A stretch of 64,000 nt of DNA from Puniceicoccaceae bacterium (lineage in GTDB: Bacteria; Verrucomicrobiota; Verrucomicrobiia; Opitutales; Coraliomargaritaceae), in NCBI GenBank assembly GCA_018402305.1, contig JAGYJE010000002.1, forward strand, positions 1 to 64,000. Direction: 5' to 3'. The notes under the pieces are model-generated. The model saw only the letters and a program-made list of their open reading frames with translations. It made no database searches and had not been told where the DNA came from. Shown here piece by piece: positions 17,978 through 26,942 of the stretch (within the stretch, counting starts at the first letter, position 1; every line of letters starts with the position of its first letter). A program made the position numbers and the translations under genes.

Positions 17978-19453
17978 TTAAAACTGCCAGCCAGCATCTC
18001 GTATCGTTTCGTTCAGGTTGGCGACCGAGCTTGAGCCTATTGACGGCAGGCTTCTCTCGCCTTTGATTTGCCCACAGATACGGTTCATTTCCTCGACTGC
18101 GTAAAGCGGCAGCGAGAGCAGGCTGTAGGTGACTTTACCCGTTTTATTTTCAGTGCCGCTAAGTCGAATCGATGACTCCAGTTCCTGTCGACTGGGTTGA
18201 TTCAGGTCGAAACGAAAGGCAATTTTGTCGCTTTTTGCCAGTAGGTATTGATGCAGCGACTTCAGGCTTCCACTTTTCCCGGCCTTGACCTCGACGGGGT
18301 AGATCGAGCCACTCCGTGCAATGACATAATCCACCTCGGCATTGTTCGCCTTCCCCTCTCGGAGCCAGTAATGCAATTCGGGTGCTTGCTTGCCTTCGCC
18401 AAGATTCAATAAGTGCTGTCCGATGAACTGCTCGGCCAACCCGCCTTCGTTCACCAGTTCAGTTTGAGTCAGCTCCTGAATCGAGTTCCATTTCAGCCCC
18501 AGAACGTGGCTGGCCAGACCGACGTCGAGAAAGAGCAATTTGAAACTTTTTTCATCGGCCTCGGCATTCAGCGGGACCCCGTTGCAGTGACTGCGCACCA
18601 CCGGAAAACAGACCCGGGCTTTGGTCAGCAGATCAATGACATGCTTCACCTCGTTCGTCCGCGCGTCCGGATCGTAGTGACTGTATTTCGTCTTTTGCGT
18701 CAGCCTATGTGGTATCTGCGAAAAAACCTTCTGGAGCCTGAGCAACTCCTTTTGAGAGGCATATTTATGAAAGTCATCCCTGTAGGTGTCAATGATTGAC
18801 CGGTGGACCTCGGTCACCTCCGTGATCGATCCACTTTCCTTGTAAACAGAGACCGCTTCGGGCATGCCCCCAACGAAGAGATACTCCCGCTGCTTTTCCA
18901 GTAGCTTCAAATGCGCACTCTGAGGAATTTCGGTTTCAAAACTGATCTGGTTGAGATATCTTAGCAAATCGGGAGCGAGTGCCTGTAGGAACTCGCGGAA
19001 TGAAAGCGGGAACAAATGGTAATAGACCACGCGACCTACGGGCATCGAGAAGTTCGCCTGGCTCAGGGTAAATTCCAGTAGGGAGCCAGTGGCAATGACC
19101 GGCAAGTCCGGATACTCTTCGTGGTAATAGCGCAATGCCGCCAGAGCGTGGGGCGTCGCCTGTATCTCATCGAGAAAGAGCAAGTGGCCCTTCTTCTCCG
19201 GGCTGACGCCGGTGATCGCTTCGATTTCGAGATTAATTTTTCGAACATCGTAGCTGCGGAATACTTCGTCGAGATGTAGGTGCTTTTCCAGATTGATTTC
19301 ACACAGAACAAGGCCGTTTTGCTCTGTGAAAGCCCGAACTATCGAAGTCTTGCCCACTTGCCGGGCACCCCGAACGATTAAAGGTTTCCGCTTTGGAGAA
19401 TGAAACCACTCCTTGAGAAAATGAGACGATTTACGAGATAAATGCGAAAACAT
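17978..19453 (-). CDS. AAA-14/DUF4143 ATPase
   Basis: A 491-residue ATPase of the AAA_14 plus DUF4143 architecture. Walker A is RGARQVGKTS near residues 28-37, Walker B LLFLDEIQA near 95, then sensor ATGSLLEFTL, HLFPLSFREFL, and a C-terminal DUF4143 domain with HVLGLKWNS, NEGGLAEQFIGQHLL, LHYWLREGKANNAEVDYVI and YPVEVKAGKSGSLKSLHQYL. The last part has the D...(E)VK arrangement of a PD-(D/E)XK nuclease-like fold. Such genes are widespread, multi-copy and horizontally mobile; function is unknown. AT-rich DNA lies upstream (19454-19520) and the local base composition is lower in GC than the flanking operons, consistent with transfer. Confidence 0.88.
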   Translation of the reverse strand: MFSHLSRKSSHFLKEWFHSPKRKPLIVRGARQVGKTSIVRAFTEQNGLVLCEINLEKHLHLDEVFRSYDVRKINLEIEAITGVSPEKKGHLLFLDEIQATPHALAALRYYHEEYPDLPVIATGSLLEFTLSQANFSMPVGRVVYYHLFPLSFREFLQALAPDLLRYLNQISFETEIPQSAHLKLLEKQREYLFVGGMPEAVSVYKESGSITEVTEVHRSIIDTYRDDFHKYASQKELLRLQKVFSQIPHRLTQKTKYSHYDPDARTNEVKHVIDLLTKARVCFPVVRSHCNGVPLNAEADEKSFKLLFLDVGLASHVLGLKWNSIQELTQTELVNEGGLAEQFIGQHLLNLGEGKQAPELHYWLREGKANNAEVDYVIARSGSIYPVEVKAGKSGSLKSLHQYLLAKSDKIAFRFDLNQPSRQELESSIRLSGTENKTGKVTYSLLSLPLYAVEEMNRICGQIKGERSLPSIGSSSVANLNETIRDAGWQF

Positions 19454-19679
19454 ACCTAACTTTTAAGGCATTTACTGTTTTTATCAAGGTATATTTTCTA
19501 TTTTCTTATAGGACTATACGGTTTCGTCAAGGCGATGGCAGGCATGCTCCCTGCCCTCGACGGGAAGTGCGCAGTCATCCCGGAGCTGAATTGCTGCTGG
19601 ACAAAAGTCTGAAAAAATGGGGTTGATTTTTAGTTGGGAGCCAGCCAGCTTGCTCCCAGATACGGAGCGACCGTAGATT

Positions 19680-20447
19680 ATGAGCGATCCAAATTTTGAG
19701 TATTCTGAGGGTGATGATTGGGAGGAATTCTCCAGCGACCCAAACTGGAGCGAATCCCAGTGGCGCAGCTACCTCCAAGGTTCCGATCGCGAGACGGCCC
19801 GCTTTCTCTCGATCTATAACAGCGTTAAAGATCAGCCAAACCACCTTGATGAGGTGGCCACCCTCATGGGCTGGGACGCAGAGGATATTTCCATGACGGA
19901 TGAATTCGCCTTCATGGATACAGATGCAGGCGCCGACGAGGCGTGTGATCTTGAGGATTTTCCGAATTCCCGGGCAGAAGACGGAGCTGTAAAAGACGGC
20001 CCAGCCGATGCCAGAGACCCGGCCGACGCCGGTGCGCCCTACACGCTGCACCGTCACCCGGTTTACGTGGTCTCGCGCTCGCTCTACCGCTACCTGCATC
20101 AAAGCTGGGAGCACTTCCTCGCACACAGCGATGGGGCGGTATCGGCAAAGCTCAGTTGGGATTATGCAACCAGCCTGCACCAGGCGGAAATGAATGTATT
20201 GCTCTCGATCCAGGCTCTCGACCTCGGTGATTTCGGGCTTTCTATCTGTCACCTGAAGAACAGCCTAAGCGCACTCAACCAGACCTTATCACTGCTCAAC
20301 CAACTCACTCACAGTAATGCCGCTTTTGTCGACGGTTTCCGCTACGAAGCGCGGATCCGACTTTTTGATCTGCGTGAGCTGTGGATTCGAGTTATGGGTG
20401 ACTGCCGCCATGAGTGCCAGCGTCACTCGGGGGATCAGGAGTCGTAG
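19680..20447 (+). CDS. unrecognised acidic protein upstream of sigma-like gene
   Basis: A 255-residue protein I do not recognise. Residues 1-120 are strongly acidic and probably disordered (GDDWEEFSSDPNW, DEFAFMDTDAGADEACDLED), with a short helical stretch at ~26-65. Residues ~125-245 look like an all-helical bundle with regular Leu spacing (SICHLKNSLSALNQTLSLLNQL). No signal peptide or membrane segment. A hairpin (GGGAGC / GCTCCC) lies at about 19639-19660, upstream of the start. The next gene, 65 bp downstream on the same strand, resembles an ECF sigma factor, so this could be a regulatory partner, but that is only context. The ATG at 19680 is the first in frame. Confidence 0.65.
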   Translation: MSDPNFEYSEGDDWEEFSSDPNWSESQWRSYLQGSDRETARFLSIYNSVKDQPNHLDEVATLMGWDAEDISMTDEFAFMDTDAGADEACDLEDFPNSRAEDGAVKDGPADARDPADAGAPYTLHRHPVYVVSRSLYRYLHQSWEHFLAHSDGAVSAKLSWDYATSLHQAEMNVLLSIQALDLGDFGLSICHLKNSLSALNQTLSLLNQLTHSNAAFVDGFRYEARIRLFDLRELWIRVMGDCRHECQRHSGDQES

Positions 20448-20450
20448 CCG

Positions 20451-20510
20451 CTATTTAATTGGTTCCTATTTAATTGGTTTCTATTTAATTCATTCCTATA
20501 TAATTCGTTC
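20451..20510 (+). repeat. four tandem 15-bp repeats in front of the sigma-like gene
   Basis: Units start at 20451, 20466, 20481 and 20496; the consensus is CTATTTAATTGGTTC, with the last two units diverged. The array starts 3 bp after the upstream stop codon and ends 2 bp before the ATG at 20513. Each unit carries an in-frame TAA relative to the downstream gene, so the start codon is fixed at 20513. The AT-rich core TATTTAAT resembles a -10 element, so copy number could affect expression. Confidence 0.9.
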
Positions 20511-20512
20511 CC

Positions 20513-21334
20513 ATGGGCTTTCCCCGAGATTTCATCTTTCGTCTGACGCACGCCACTCCGGAGCGAAAGGCCAGGCGGGTTCACTTGAAACAGGCGAAAA
20601 CGGAGAATTCGTCCGCCTTTTTGGCCCTCACGGCAAACTACCTCGATCTGGCCATCGTCTATTTCGGCGGCTGCCTGCGCGAATCGGAGGCGATCCGACA
20701 CGCGCGGGTCGAGCAGGTTTTCAAAGGGCTCTGGCAGCATTTGCCCTACGCGGAACGCGTCTCCGACTTTGAATTTATGCTGGCCAGCGCGCTTATCCAC
20801 AATGCGCCTGCCAACGGGAGCATTTTTTCGCCGGAAGCGCTTGTCACAAAGTTACGCCTCCTTGCACCGAAGACCCGCTTTGCCTTCATCGCGCACGAGT
20901 TTGAAAATTGGACATCCCGCTGGGTGAGCCTGGCCATGCGGATCCGGGTCCCTGATCTGCATCGGCTTCTTTCTGAGGCGCGTTGTGAACTCTGCGGAAT
21001 CAGTTGGCAATCACTGGCCGCTGAGGAGCGTGCCTGCCTCGAGGCAATCAGTGCTGCCCTGGAGGCATCTCCCAACCTGCGGGTCAGCAAAGAGCTCAGC
21101 CAGCGAGCCGCCAGCTACCCGCGCGTAAACCAAATCAAGGCCCTCTGGTTGGAGCTGCGTCCGGAATTTGTTGAAGTGCGGCACCGCTACCTCCCTGACT
21201 CTGAAGAACGCGAACGACTCATGGCCGCTATTTTAAAGTCGACACATTCGGCACCTATGAATCAGCCGCGCCTTGTCGATCGTGTCGTTAATACGGTGCA
21301 TTTTACGCGGCATAGCCAAATCAAGGTATCTTGA
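20513..21334 (+). CDS. divergent ECF-sigma-like protein with C-terminal extension
   Basis: A 273-residue protein with no family I can name firmly. Residues ~34-97 follow the spacing and hydrophobic pattern of sigma region 2 (AFLALTANYLDLAIVYF, then ESEAIRHARVEQVFKGLWQHL and DFEFMLASALIH). Residues ~114-162 follow region 4 (LRLLAPKTRFAFIAHEFENW, then WVSLAMRIRVPDLHRLLSEAR). A ~110-residue C-terminal extension has no recognised fold. The usual acidic EDxxQE core motif of ECF factors is absent, so it may be a degenerate factor or may bind RNA polymerase differently. A cytosolic protein is expected. Just upstream lie four 15-bp tandem repeats and no Shine-Dalgarno sequence. Confidence 0.6.
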   Translation: MGFPRDFIFRLTHATPERKARRVHLKQAKTENSSAFLALTANYLDLAIVYFGGCLRESEAIRHARVEQVFKGLWQHLPYAERVSDFEFMLASALIHNAPANGSIFSPEALVTKLRLLAPKTRFAFIAHEFENWTSRWVSLAMRIRVPDLHRLLSEARCELCGISWQSLAAEERACLEAISAALEASPNLRVSKELSQRAASYPRVNQIKALWLELRPEFVEVRHRYLPDSEERERLMAAILKSTHSAPMNQPRLVDRVVNTVHFTRHSQIKVS

Positions 21335-21368
21335 CCTCGCGGTAAAGAACCTGAAAGCTGACCCTATA

Positions 21369-22703
21369 ATGTTTATTTCTATCCGTCTTTCGGCTATTCT
21401 CAGTATCCTTTGCCTCGTCTTCCCAAATCTGCTGCGTGCCGAGCTGCTCAATGGTCCCATGCTGGCCCACCTCGATTTGCGTGAAGCACGTATTTGGCTG
21501 CAGGCGGCGGCTCCCTCTATTGTTCGAGTGTATTATGCGCCCGCGGCAAACCCCAGCGAGGGCCAATGGACGGTTCCGTTGGAGACCGATGTGCAGCGTG
21601 GCCACACTGCTGTGCTTACTTTGGATAAAGTGGAGCCCGGCACTCCTTATCGCTACTACGTTGAACTTAATGGGGAGCGTGTTGGCCCCGAAGCAAAATT
21701 TGTTACGCCCGACAACTACTACGAGCGCAGCCCGGCTCCGGATTTTCGTTTTGCTGTTGGCGGCGCCCACTACCGGATAGAGGAGGGTTTTGAGCCCCCC
21801 TACCGCATCCTCGGCGGCGACTACGCTATTTTTGAGAGCATCGCAAACGAAGAGCCCTCTTTTATGATCTGGACGGGAGACACGGCGCACCTTCGCCCGA
21901 GCGACTGGGGTTCGCGGAGCGGTTTCCTGAAGCGCTTCAGCGAGGCGCGAGCCGTTCCGCAACTGGCGCCCCTTCTCGCCTCATTCCCTCACTATGCCAC
22001 CTGGAGCGCAAGCGATTATGGAGCCCCAAACGGGGGCCGGCTGAGCTCGACCCGGCAAATCGCGGAGGACAGCTTTATCGCATTTTGGCCGCGTCCGATC
22101 GAGATCGCGCAACTCGATGGCGTGGTGACGCAATTCCGCTATGCGGATGTTGATTTTTTCATGCTCGATGTGCGCAGCTATCGCAATGATACCCCCAATT
22201 CATCGAGTCGAGCGGAAATCCTCGGTCAAGAGCAGGTTGCCTGGCTTCGACAGGCACTCCTTGAAAGCACGGCCACCTTTAAAATCGTCGTAGCCGGCGC
22301 GCCTATACTCAATCCTGCCAATTCGCGGGCGAACTTGAGTTACGCCGAAAGTGAACACACTGAGCTTCTGCAAATGATTCGGGATGAACGCATCACGGGG
22401 CTGTTTTTCCTGAGCGGGGGTAAGCCCTATGGTGAGTTAACGAAACTCGTGCAGGCCAATGGCTACAATCTCTATGACCTCACCCTCGGGCCCCTTACCG
22501 CAGAAGTTGGCGAAAGCAGCGAAGAACTAAACTTTTTTCGTTCACCCGGGACGAGTCGTTTCGAGCGCCATTTCGCGATCATTGAGTGCGTTGGCGGTGA
22601 AGAGGACCGGGCCCTCATCATTCGCGTGCTGAGCACAGAAGGTAAAGAGCTCTGGAACCGCCGCATCCCCGCCAGCGAGTTGCAAATGGCCGATGAGCGC
22701 TAA
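21369..22703 (+). CDS. PhoD-like phosphatase-family protein lacking metal-binding motifs
   Basis: A 444-residue exported protein with a signal peptide (SAILSILCLVFPNLLRA) when started at the ATG at 21369; the longer frame begins inside the preceding gene. Residues ~25-115 match the fibronectin-like N-terminal domain of PhoD-like alkaline phosphatases, and ~125-440 match the catalytic domain in layout. However, the expected metal-site motifs are changed: GSCQ-like is GGAHY at 131-135, GDNIY-like is GDTAHL at 170-175, WDDHD-like is WSASD at 212-216, and SGDRH-like is SGGKP near the C-terminus. It is probably not an active PhoD-type enzyme. It follows the sigma-like gene by 34 bp on the same strand. 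Confidence 0.75.
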   Translation: MFISIRLSAILSILCLVFPNLLRAELLNGPMLAHLDLREARIWLQAAAPSIVRVYYAPAANPSEGQWTVPLETDVQRGHTAVLTLDKVEPGTPYRYYVELNGERVGPEAKFVTPDNYYERSPAPDFRFAVGGAHYRIEEGFEPPYRILGGDYAIFESIANEEPSFMIWTGDTAHLRPSDWGSRSGFLKRFSEARAVPQLAPLLASFPHYATWSASDYGAPNGGRLSSTRQIAEDSFIAFWPRPIEIAQLDGVVTQFRYADVDFFMLDVRSYRNDTPNSSSRAEILGQEQVAWLRQALLESTATFKIVVAGAPILNPANSRANLSYAESEHTELLQMIRDERITGLFFLSGGKPYGELTKLVQANGYNLYDLTLGPLTAEVGESSEELNFFRSPGTSRFERHFAIIECVGGEEDRALIIRVLSTEGKELWNRRIPASELQMADER

Positions 22704-22882
22704 AATCGTTTTTTAAATCCCGTGCTTCAAAGGCATTGCGACCACTTCGTCGTCAGGTGTGCCGACGCGGATGCTCACGTACAAATAAAACGACAGCGGC
22801 AGGCGATTAAAAATAATTAGATTTTAGGGCACTTCCGGCAACCTCCCCAAAAAATAAAATGAACGGCAGCGCCGCACAATCC

Positions 22883-22910
22883 TTGATTTTTAGGGAAAGT
22901 GGCCTACGCT
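22883..22910 (+). promoter_or_regulatory. candidate promoter for htpG
   Basis: TTGATT at 22883-22888 and TACGCT at 22905-22910 are separated by 16 bp, about 88 bp upstream of the htpG start codon. The match to the sigma-70 consensus is moderate. I looked for a CIRCE element in the 294-bp gap 22704-22997 and did not find one. The remainder of that gap shows A/T tracts near 22808-22858 but no gene. Confidence 0.35.
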
Positions 22911-22997
22911 TCCGCGCTCTTTCTGAGTTTGCGGTCTCCCAGCGGTGCCCTGCCGACTCCAAGACCCGTTTTTTTTAACCTGAACCAGACAAAAACT

Positions 22998-24887
22998 ATG
23001 CCTACACAAGCACCTGAACGTCACGAATTCCAAGCCGAGGTGAAGCAAGTCCTCGATATTGTGGTCCACTCACTTTACACGGACAAGGAGATCTTTGTCC
23101 GCGAACTCGTTTCCAACGCGTCGGACGCCACAGAAAAACTCCGCCATACCCAGGTGGCTCAAAAAGATGCCGACATCTTCGACGCCGACCTGGACCTTGA
23201 GATCCAAGTCAGCTCCGATGAGGAGGCTGGCGAGATCACGATCCGCGACTTCGGTATTGGCATGACGCATGACGAGCTGATTGAGAACCTTGGCACCATT
23301 GCCCACTCCGGCTCCAAGGCCTTCCTTAACGCGCTCAAAGAAAGCGGCGAACGTAATGAAAACCTGATCGGCCAGTTTGGTGTCGGTTTCTACTCCGTCT
23401 TCATGGTGGCTGACTCAGTTAAGGTCTACACCCGTAGCTGGCAGAAGGAAGGCCAGTGCTATTGCTGGTCCAGCGACGGATCGGGTGCCTACGAAATCGA
23501 GTCGGTCGACGGCGAACGCCGCGGCACACGCATCGTGATCAAGCTCAGTGAAGCCTACAAAGACTTCGCGAAAAAGGACCGCCTCGAAGAAATTATTAAG
23601 AAATACTCGGCCTTCGTGCAGTTCCCCGTTAAGGTCGACGGTGAGAAGCTCAACACAATCGGCGCGATCTGGCTTAAAAGCAAAGGCGATGTCGGCGATG
23701 AAGAATACAAGGAGTTCTACAAATTCCAGGCCAAGGCCTTTGACGAACCGCGCTTCTGGCTACATTTCAATGCCGATGCGCCGATTGAAATCAATGCGCT
23801 GCTTTATGCCCCCACAGAAAACATGGAGGGCTTCGGTTTTGGCCGTATGGAACCCGGGGTCGGTCTCTATTGCCGTAAGGTGCTCATCGATAGCCAGCCC
23901 AAGAACCTTTTACCGGAATGGCTCCGTTTCATCCGCGGTGTGGTCGACAGCGCCGACTTGCCGCTCAACATCTCCCGCGAGTCCATGCAGGATAGCAGTC
24001 TCATTCAAAAGCTCAACAAGGTTCTGACCAAGCGCTTCCTCAAAACTCTGGAAGATCAGGCGAAAAAAGAACCCGAGGTCTACGACGCTTTCTGGGAAAG
24101 CTTCGGACTCTTTCTCAAAGAGGGCGTTACCACGGATTTCACGCACCGTGATCAGTTGCTGAGGTTGCTTCGCTACGAGTCCTCCTTCACCGAGGCTGGA
24201 AAAACCACCAGCTTGAGCGACTACCTGTCCCGCGCACCCGAAAACCAAAAAGAAATTTACTACCTCTACGGGCCAAGCCGCAGCGCCATTGAGAGCGGCC
24301 CCTATTTTGAGGCCTTCAAGGTCCGGAACATTGAGGTCCTCTTCCTCTACGAGCCGATCGACGAGTTTGTTATGAACCACGCCCGCGCCTTCGAGGAGAA
24401 GCAGTTTGTCTCAGCGGACAGCGACGCAATCGACCTTGATACCATCGCCCCGGAAACCAACTCCGATAAGGGCGAGGCCCTGGAAAAGGAGGCCTCCGAA
24501 GCGCTCTGCCAGTTCATTAAAGAAAAACTCGGCGACTCGGTTAGCGAAGTTTCGGCCAGCGAGCGCCTCGTCGGTAGCCCCGCCATGATCGTCAATGCCG
24601 ACAAGATGATGACCGCCCAAATGCGCAAAATGATGAAGGCTATGCAGCAAAAAACCGGCGGTCCCGACATGATGGGCGTCGAACCACCCGTTAAGCTGCA
24701 GATCAACCCGCGTCACTCCCTCGTTAAAAACCTGGCCATGCTCCGGGAGTCAAACCGCGATCTGGCTACGCTGATCAGCCAGCAACTCCTGGACAATGCA
24801 CGCATGGCGGCCGGTCTCCTCGAAGACCCCAGCCATATGCTCCAGCGCAACTACCAGATCCTCGAGCAGCTGAGCGCAAAGTCATGA
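22998..24887 (+). CDS. htpG: chaperone HtpG (Hsp90)
   Basis: A 629-residue Hsp90 homologue, full length for the family. N-terminal ATPase (GHKL) motifs are clear: [33 protein letters not shown] and GQFGVGFYS; the middle domain has [24 protein letters not shown] and the C-terminal dimerisation domain ends with [13 protein letters not shown]. The frame is open for another 33 codons upstream, but the conserved start [17 protein letters not shown] is at the ATG at 22998. It refolds client proteins in the cytosol and is usually stress-induced. It stands alone between the PhoD-like gene and msrB. Confidence 0.97.
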   Translation: MPTQAPERHEFQAEVKQVLDIVVHSLYTDKEIFVRELVSNASDATEKLRHTQVAQKDADIFDADLDLEIQVSSDEEAGEITIRDFGIGMTHDELIENLGTIAHSGSKAFLNALKESGERNENLIGQFGVGFYSVFMVADSVKVYTRSWQKEGQCYCWSSDGSGAYEIESVDGERRGTRIVIKLSEAYKDFAKKDRLEEIIKKYSAFVQFPVKVDGEKLNTIGAIWLKSKGDVGDEEYKEFYKFQAKAFDEPRFWLHFNADAPIEINALLYAPTENMEGFGFGRMEPGVGLYCRKVLIDSQPKNLLPEWLRFIRGVVDSADLPLNISRESMQDSSLIQKLNKVLTKRFLKTLEDQAKKEPEVYDAFWESFGLFLKEGVTTDFTHRDQLLRLLRYESSFTEAGKTTSLSDYLSRAPENQKEIYYLYGPSRSAIESGPYFEAFKVRNIEVLFLYEPIDEFVMNHARAFEEKQFVSADSDAIDLDTIAPETNSDKGEALEKEASEALCQFIKEKLGDSVSEVSASERLVGSPAMIVNADKMMTAQMRKMMKAMQQKTGGPDMMGVEPPVKLQINPRHSLVKNLAMLRESNRDLATLISQQLLDNARMAAGLLEDPSHMLQRNYQILEQLSAKS

Positions 24888-24930
24888 GCAGCCATTAGGG
24901 CCATGAAGCCACAGGGCGACAACATCCCGC

Positions 24931-25554
24931 TCAACCCTCCGACGCATACCACCGCTCCACAAGCTGCATAATCGCCTCGACTGACTCTGCCTCTTCAAAG
25001 CGAAGCGAGGCCGAGTTGATGCAGTAGCGCAGGCCCGTGGGCTTTGGCCCGTCAGGAAAAACGTGGCCTTGGTGCGAGCCACAAACCGCGCAGTGCACCT
25101 CGGTACGCACCATCCCATAGCTCGTGTCGCGATGCTCGCCGAGTGTCCGTTCGTCAAGTGGCCGCATGAAGCTGGGCCAACCCGTCCCGGAGTCAAATTT
25201 GTCCGTACTGCTGAAGAGGGGTGTATCGCAGCCCACGCAGCGGTAGAGGCCCAACGCTTTGTTGTCGTGGTAAGGATTGGCAAAGGGGCGTTCCGTCCCC
25301 TGCTCCCTCGCTACATGATACTGCTGCGCCGTCAGGCGGTTCCGCCATTCTGCTTCGGTGCGCTGCACCGGAAACCCTGCACCAGAAAGGTCCACGTGAG
25401 AGGGTAAGCCACAGGCGGAGGCGCACTCGTTGATTTCCGTGTTCAATCCATCCGGGGTTCTTGGTTTTTCGGGCATGGCGTCTATAAAAACAGCACCGGC
25501 CAGAAGCAGGATGGCGACGGGTCCGATACATTTTGGGTTTTGGTAAGAATTCAC
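24931..25554 (-). CDS. msrB: peptide-methionine (R)-S-oxide reductase, probably exported
   Basis: An MsrB enzyme reducing methionine-R-sulfoxide in proteins. Zinc-binding CxxC pairs are CVGC and CAVC, the active-site region is [11 protein letters not shown], and the family signatures [10 protein letters not shown] and GHVFPDGP are present. The N-terminus from a GTG at 25554 gives a hydrophobic segment ([16 protein letters not shown]) that suits a signal peptide or membrane anchor, so it probably acts outside the cytosol; about 60 residues separate that from the catalytic domain. The frame also runs to a TTG at 25617, so the start is uncertain. It is convergent with htpG and divergent from the saccharopine dehydrogenase-family gene. 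Confidence 0.87.
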   Translation of the reverse strand: MNSYQNPKCIGPVAILLLAGAVFIDAMPEKPRTPDGLNTEINECASACGLPSHVDLSGAGFPVQRTEAEWRNRLTAQQYHVAREQGTERPFANPYHDNKALGLYRCVGCDTPLFSSTDKFDSGTGWPSFMRPLDERTLGEHRDTSYGMVRTEVHCAVCGSHQGHVFPDGPKPTGLRYCINSASLRFEEAESVEAIMQLVERWYASEG

Positions 25555-25725
25555 AGCGTTAAGAGATTGAGAGAATAAACACGATTCCCGAAAAAGCAAA
25601 CACGACCGCTTTGCCAAGGCAGGATTCTCCTTAAGTACGCGCCATTCGGATAAGTCTTCATCTGAGTTGAATCGGTCGCGAATAATCTTGAATCGCCGAG
25701 GCCACTCACACTTATCTAACGGCCT

Positions 25726-26928
25726 ATGTCTAAAGTAATTATCGTCGGAGCCGGGGGTGTGGGTAATGTGGTCGCGCAGAAGTGCGCCCAGTTGCCCGAG
25801 GTGTTTTCTGAAATCGTGCTGGCCTCCCGCACCGTCTCAAAATGCGATGCCATTGCGGCCGATGTGCTGGCGAAGACCGGTATCACGATCCGCACGGCGG
25901 CGATCGATGCCGACAAAGTCGCGGAGACCACCGCTTTTCTGCAATCCGAAAAGCCGGATTTGCTCATTAACGTGGCCCTGCCCTACCAGGATTTGACGTT
26001 GATGGATGCCTGCCTCGCCGCCGGAGTTCACTATATGGACACGGCCAACTACGAGCCGCCGGAAGAAGCCAAGTTTGAATACAAGTGGCAATGGGCCTAC
26101 CAGGATCGCTTTAAGGAGGCGGGCTTAACCGCCCTGCTGGGCTCGGGATTCGATCCGGGGGTGACCAATGTGTTCTGTGCCTACGCCCAGAAGCACCTCT
26201 TCGACGAGATCGAGACTATCGACATCCTCGATGCCAATGCAGGCAACCACGGCTACCACTTCGCCACCAATTTCAACCCCGAAATCAATATTCGGGAAAT
26301 CACCGCCAAGGGCCGCTACTGGGAAGCCGGCGAATGGAAAGAGGTCGAGCCTATGAGCATCCACCAGGTCTACGACTTTCCCGTAGTCGGGGAGCAGGAT
26401 GCCTACCTGCTCTACCACGAAGAACTGGAGTCGCTTTGCCGCAACATTAAGGGCCTCAAGCGCATCCGTTTCTGGATGACTTTTTCCCAGAAATACCTCA
26501 CGCATCTCAAGGTGTTGGAGAACGTTGGTATGACATCGATTGAGCCCATCAATTTTAAAGGGCAAATGATCCAGCCGATTGAATTTCTCAAAGCGGTGCT
26601 CCCCGACCCCGCCAGTCTGGGTCCGCGCACCAAGGGGAAGACCTGCATCGGTTGCGATATCGTGGGCACCAAGGACGGAGAGAGGAAGCGTATCTTTATT
26701 TACAATACCTGCGACCACGAGGCCTGCTACCGAGAGGTCTCCAGCCAGGCTATCAGCTACACCACCGGGGTCCCTGCTATGATTGGGGCACAAATGATTC
26801 TAAAAGGCCTCTGGAAAGAGCCCGGCGTCTGGAACATGGAGCAGCACGACCCGGATCCCTTTATGGAGGCGCTCAACAACTACGGCCTCCCTTGGCAGGT
26901 GATTGATTTGCCCGTGCTATCGAGTTAG
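25726..26928 (+). CDS. carboxynorspermidine dehydrogenase (saccharopine dehydrogenase family)
   Basis: A 400-residue NAD(P)-dependent enzyme. The Rossmann motif [17 protein letters not shown] begins at residue 8. [43 protein letters not shown] and a long C-terminal saccharopine dehydrogenase domain match the carboxynorspermidine/carboxyspermidine synthase (CASDH) subgroup rather than lysine-pathway saccharopine dehydrogenases. CASDH condenses aspartate semialdehyde with a diamine, for NspC to decarboxylate in polyamine synthesis. No nspC homologue is visible in the window. The gene is monocistronic, divergent from msrB. Confidence 0.87.
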   Translation: MSKVIIVGAGGVGNVVAQKCAQLPEVFSEIVLASRTVSKCDAIAADVLAKTGITIRTAAIDADKVAETTAFLQSEKPDLLINVALPYQDLTLMDACLAAGVHYMDTANYEPPEEAKFEYKWQWAYQDRFKEAGLTALLGSGFDPGVTNVFCAYAQKHLFDEIETIDILDANAGNHGYHFATNFNPEINIREITAKGRYWEAGEWKEVEPMSIHQVYDFPVVGEQDAYLLYHEELESLCRNIKGLKRIRFWMTFSQKYLTHLKVLENVGMTSIEPINFKGQMIQPIEFLKAVLPDPASLGPRTKGKTCIGCDIVGTKDGERKRIFIYNTCDHEACYREVSSQAISYTTGVPAMIGAQMILKGLWKEPGVWNMEQHDPDPFMEALNNYGLPWQVIDLPVLSS

Positions 26929-26942
26929 CCGGACGGAACGTG

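Noticed and set aside
19575..20252. Minus-strand frame of 225 codons opposite the acidic-protein gene
   Set aside because: No family match by eye and it lacks a plausible start context; the plus-strand frame has a continuous acidic/helical design.
22704..22997. CIRCE or other heat-shock operator ahead of htpG
   Set aside because: No TTAGCACTC-N9-GAGTGCTAA-like sequence seen; the best signal is a moderate sigma-70-type promoter.
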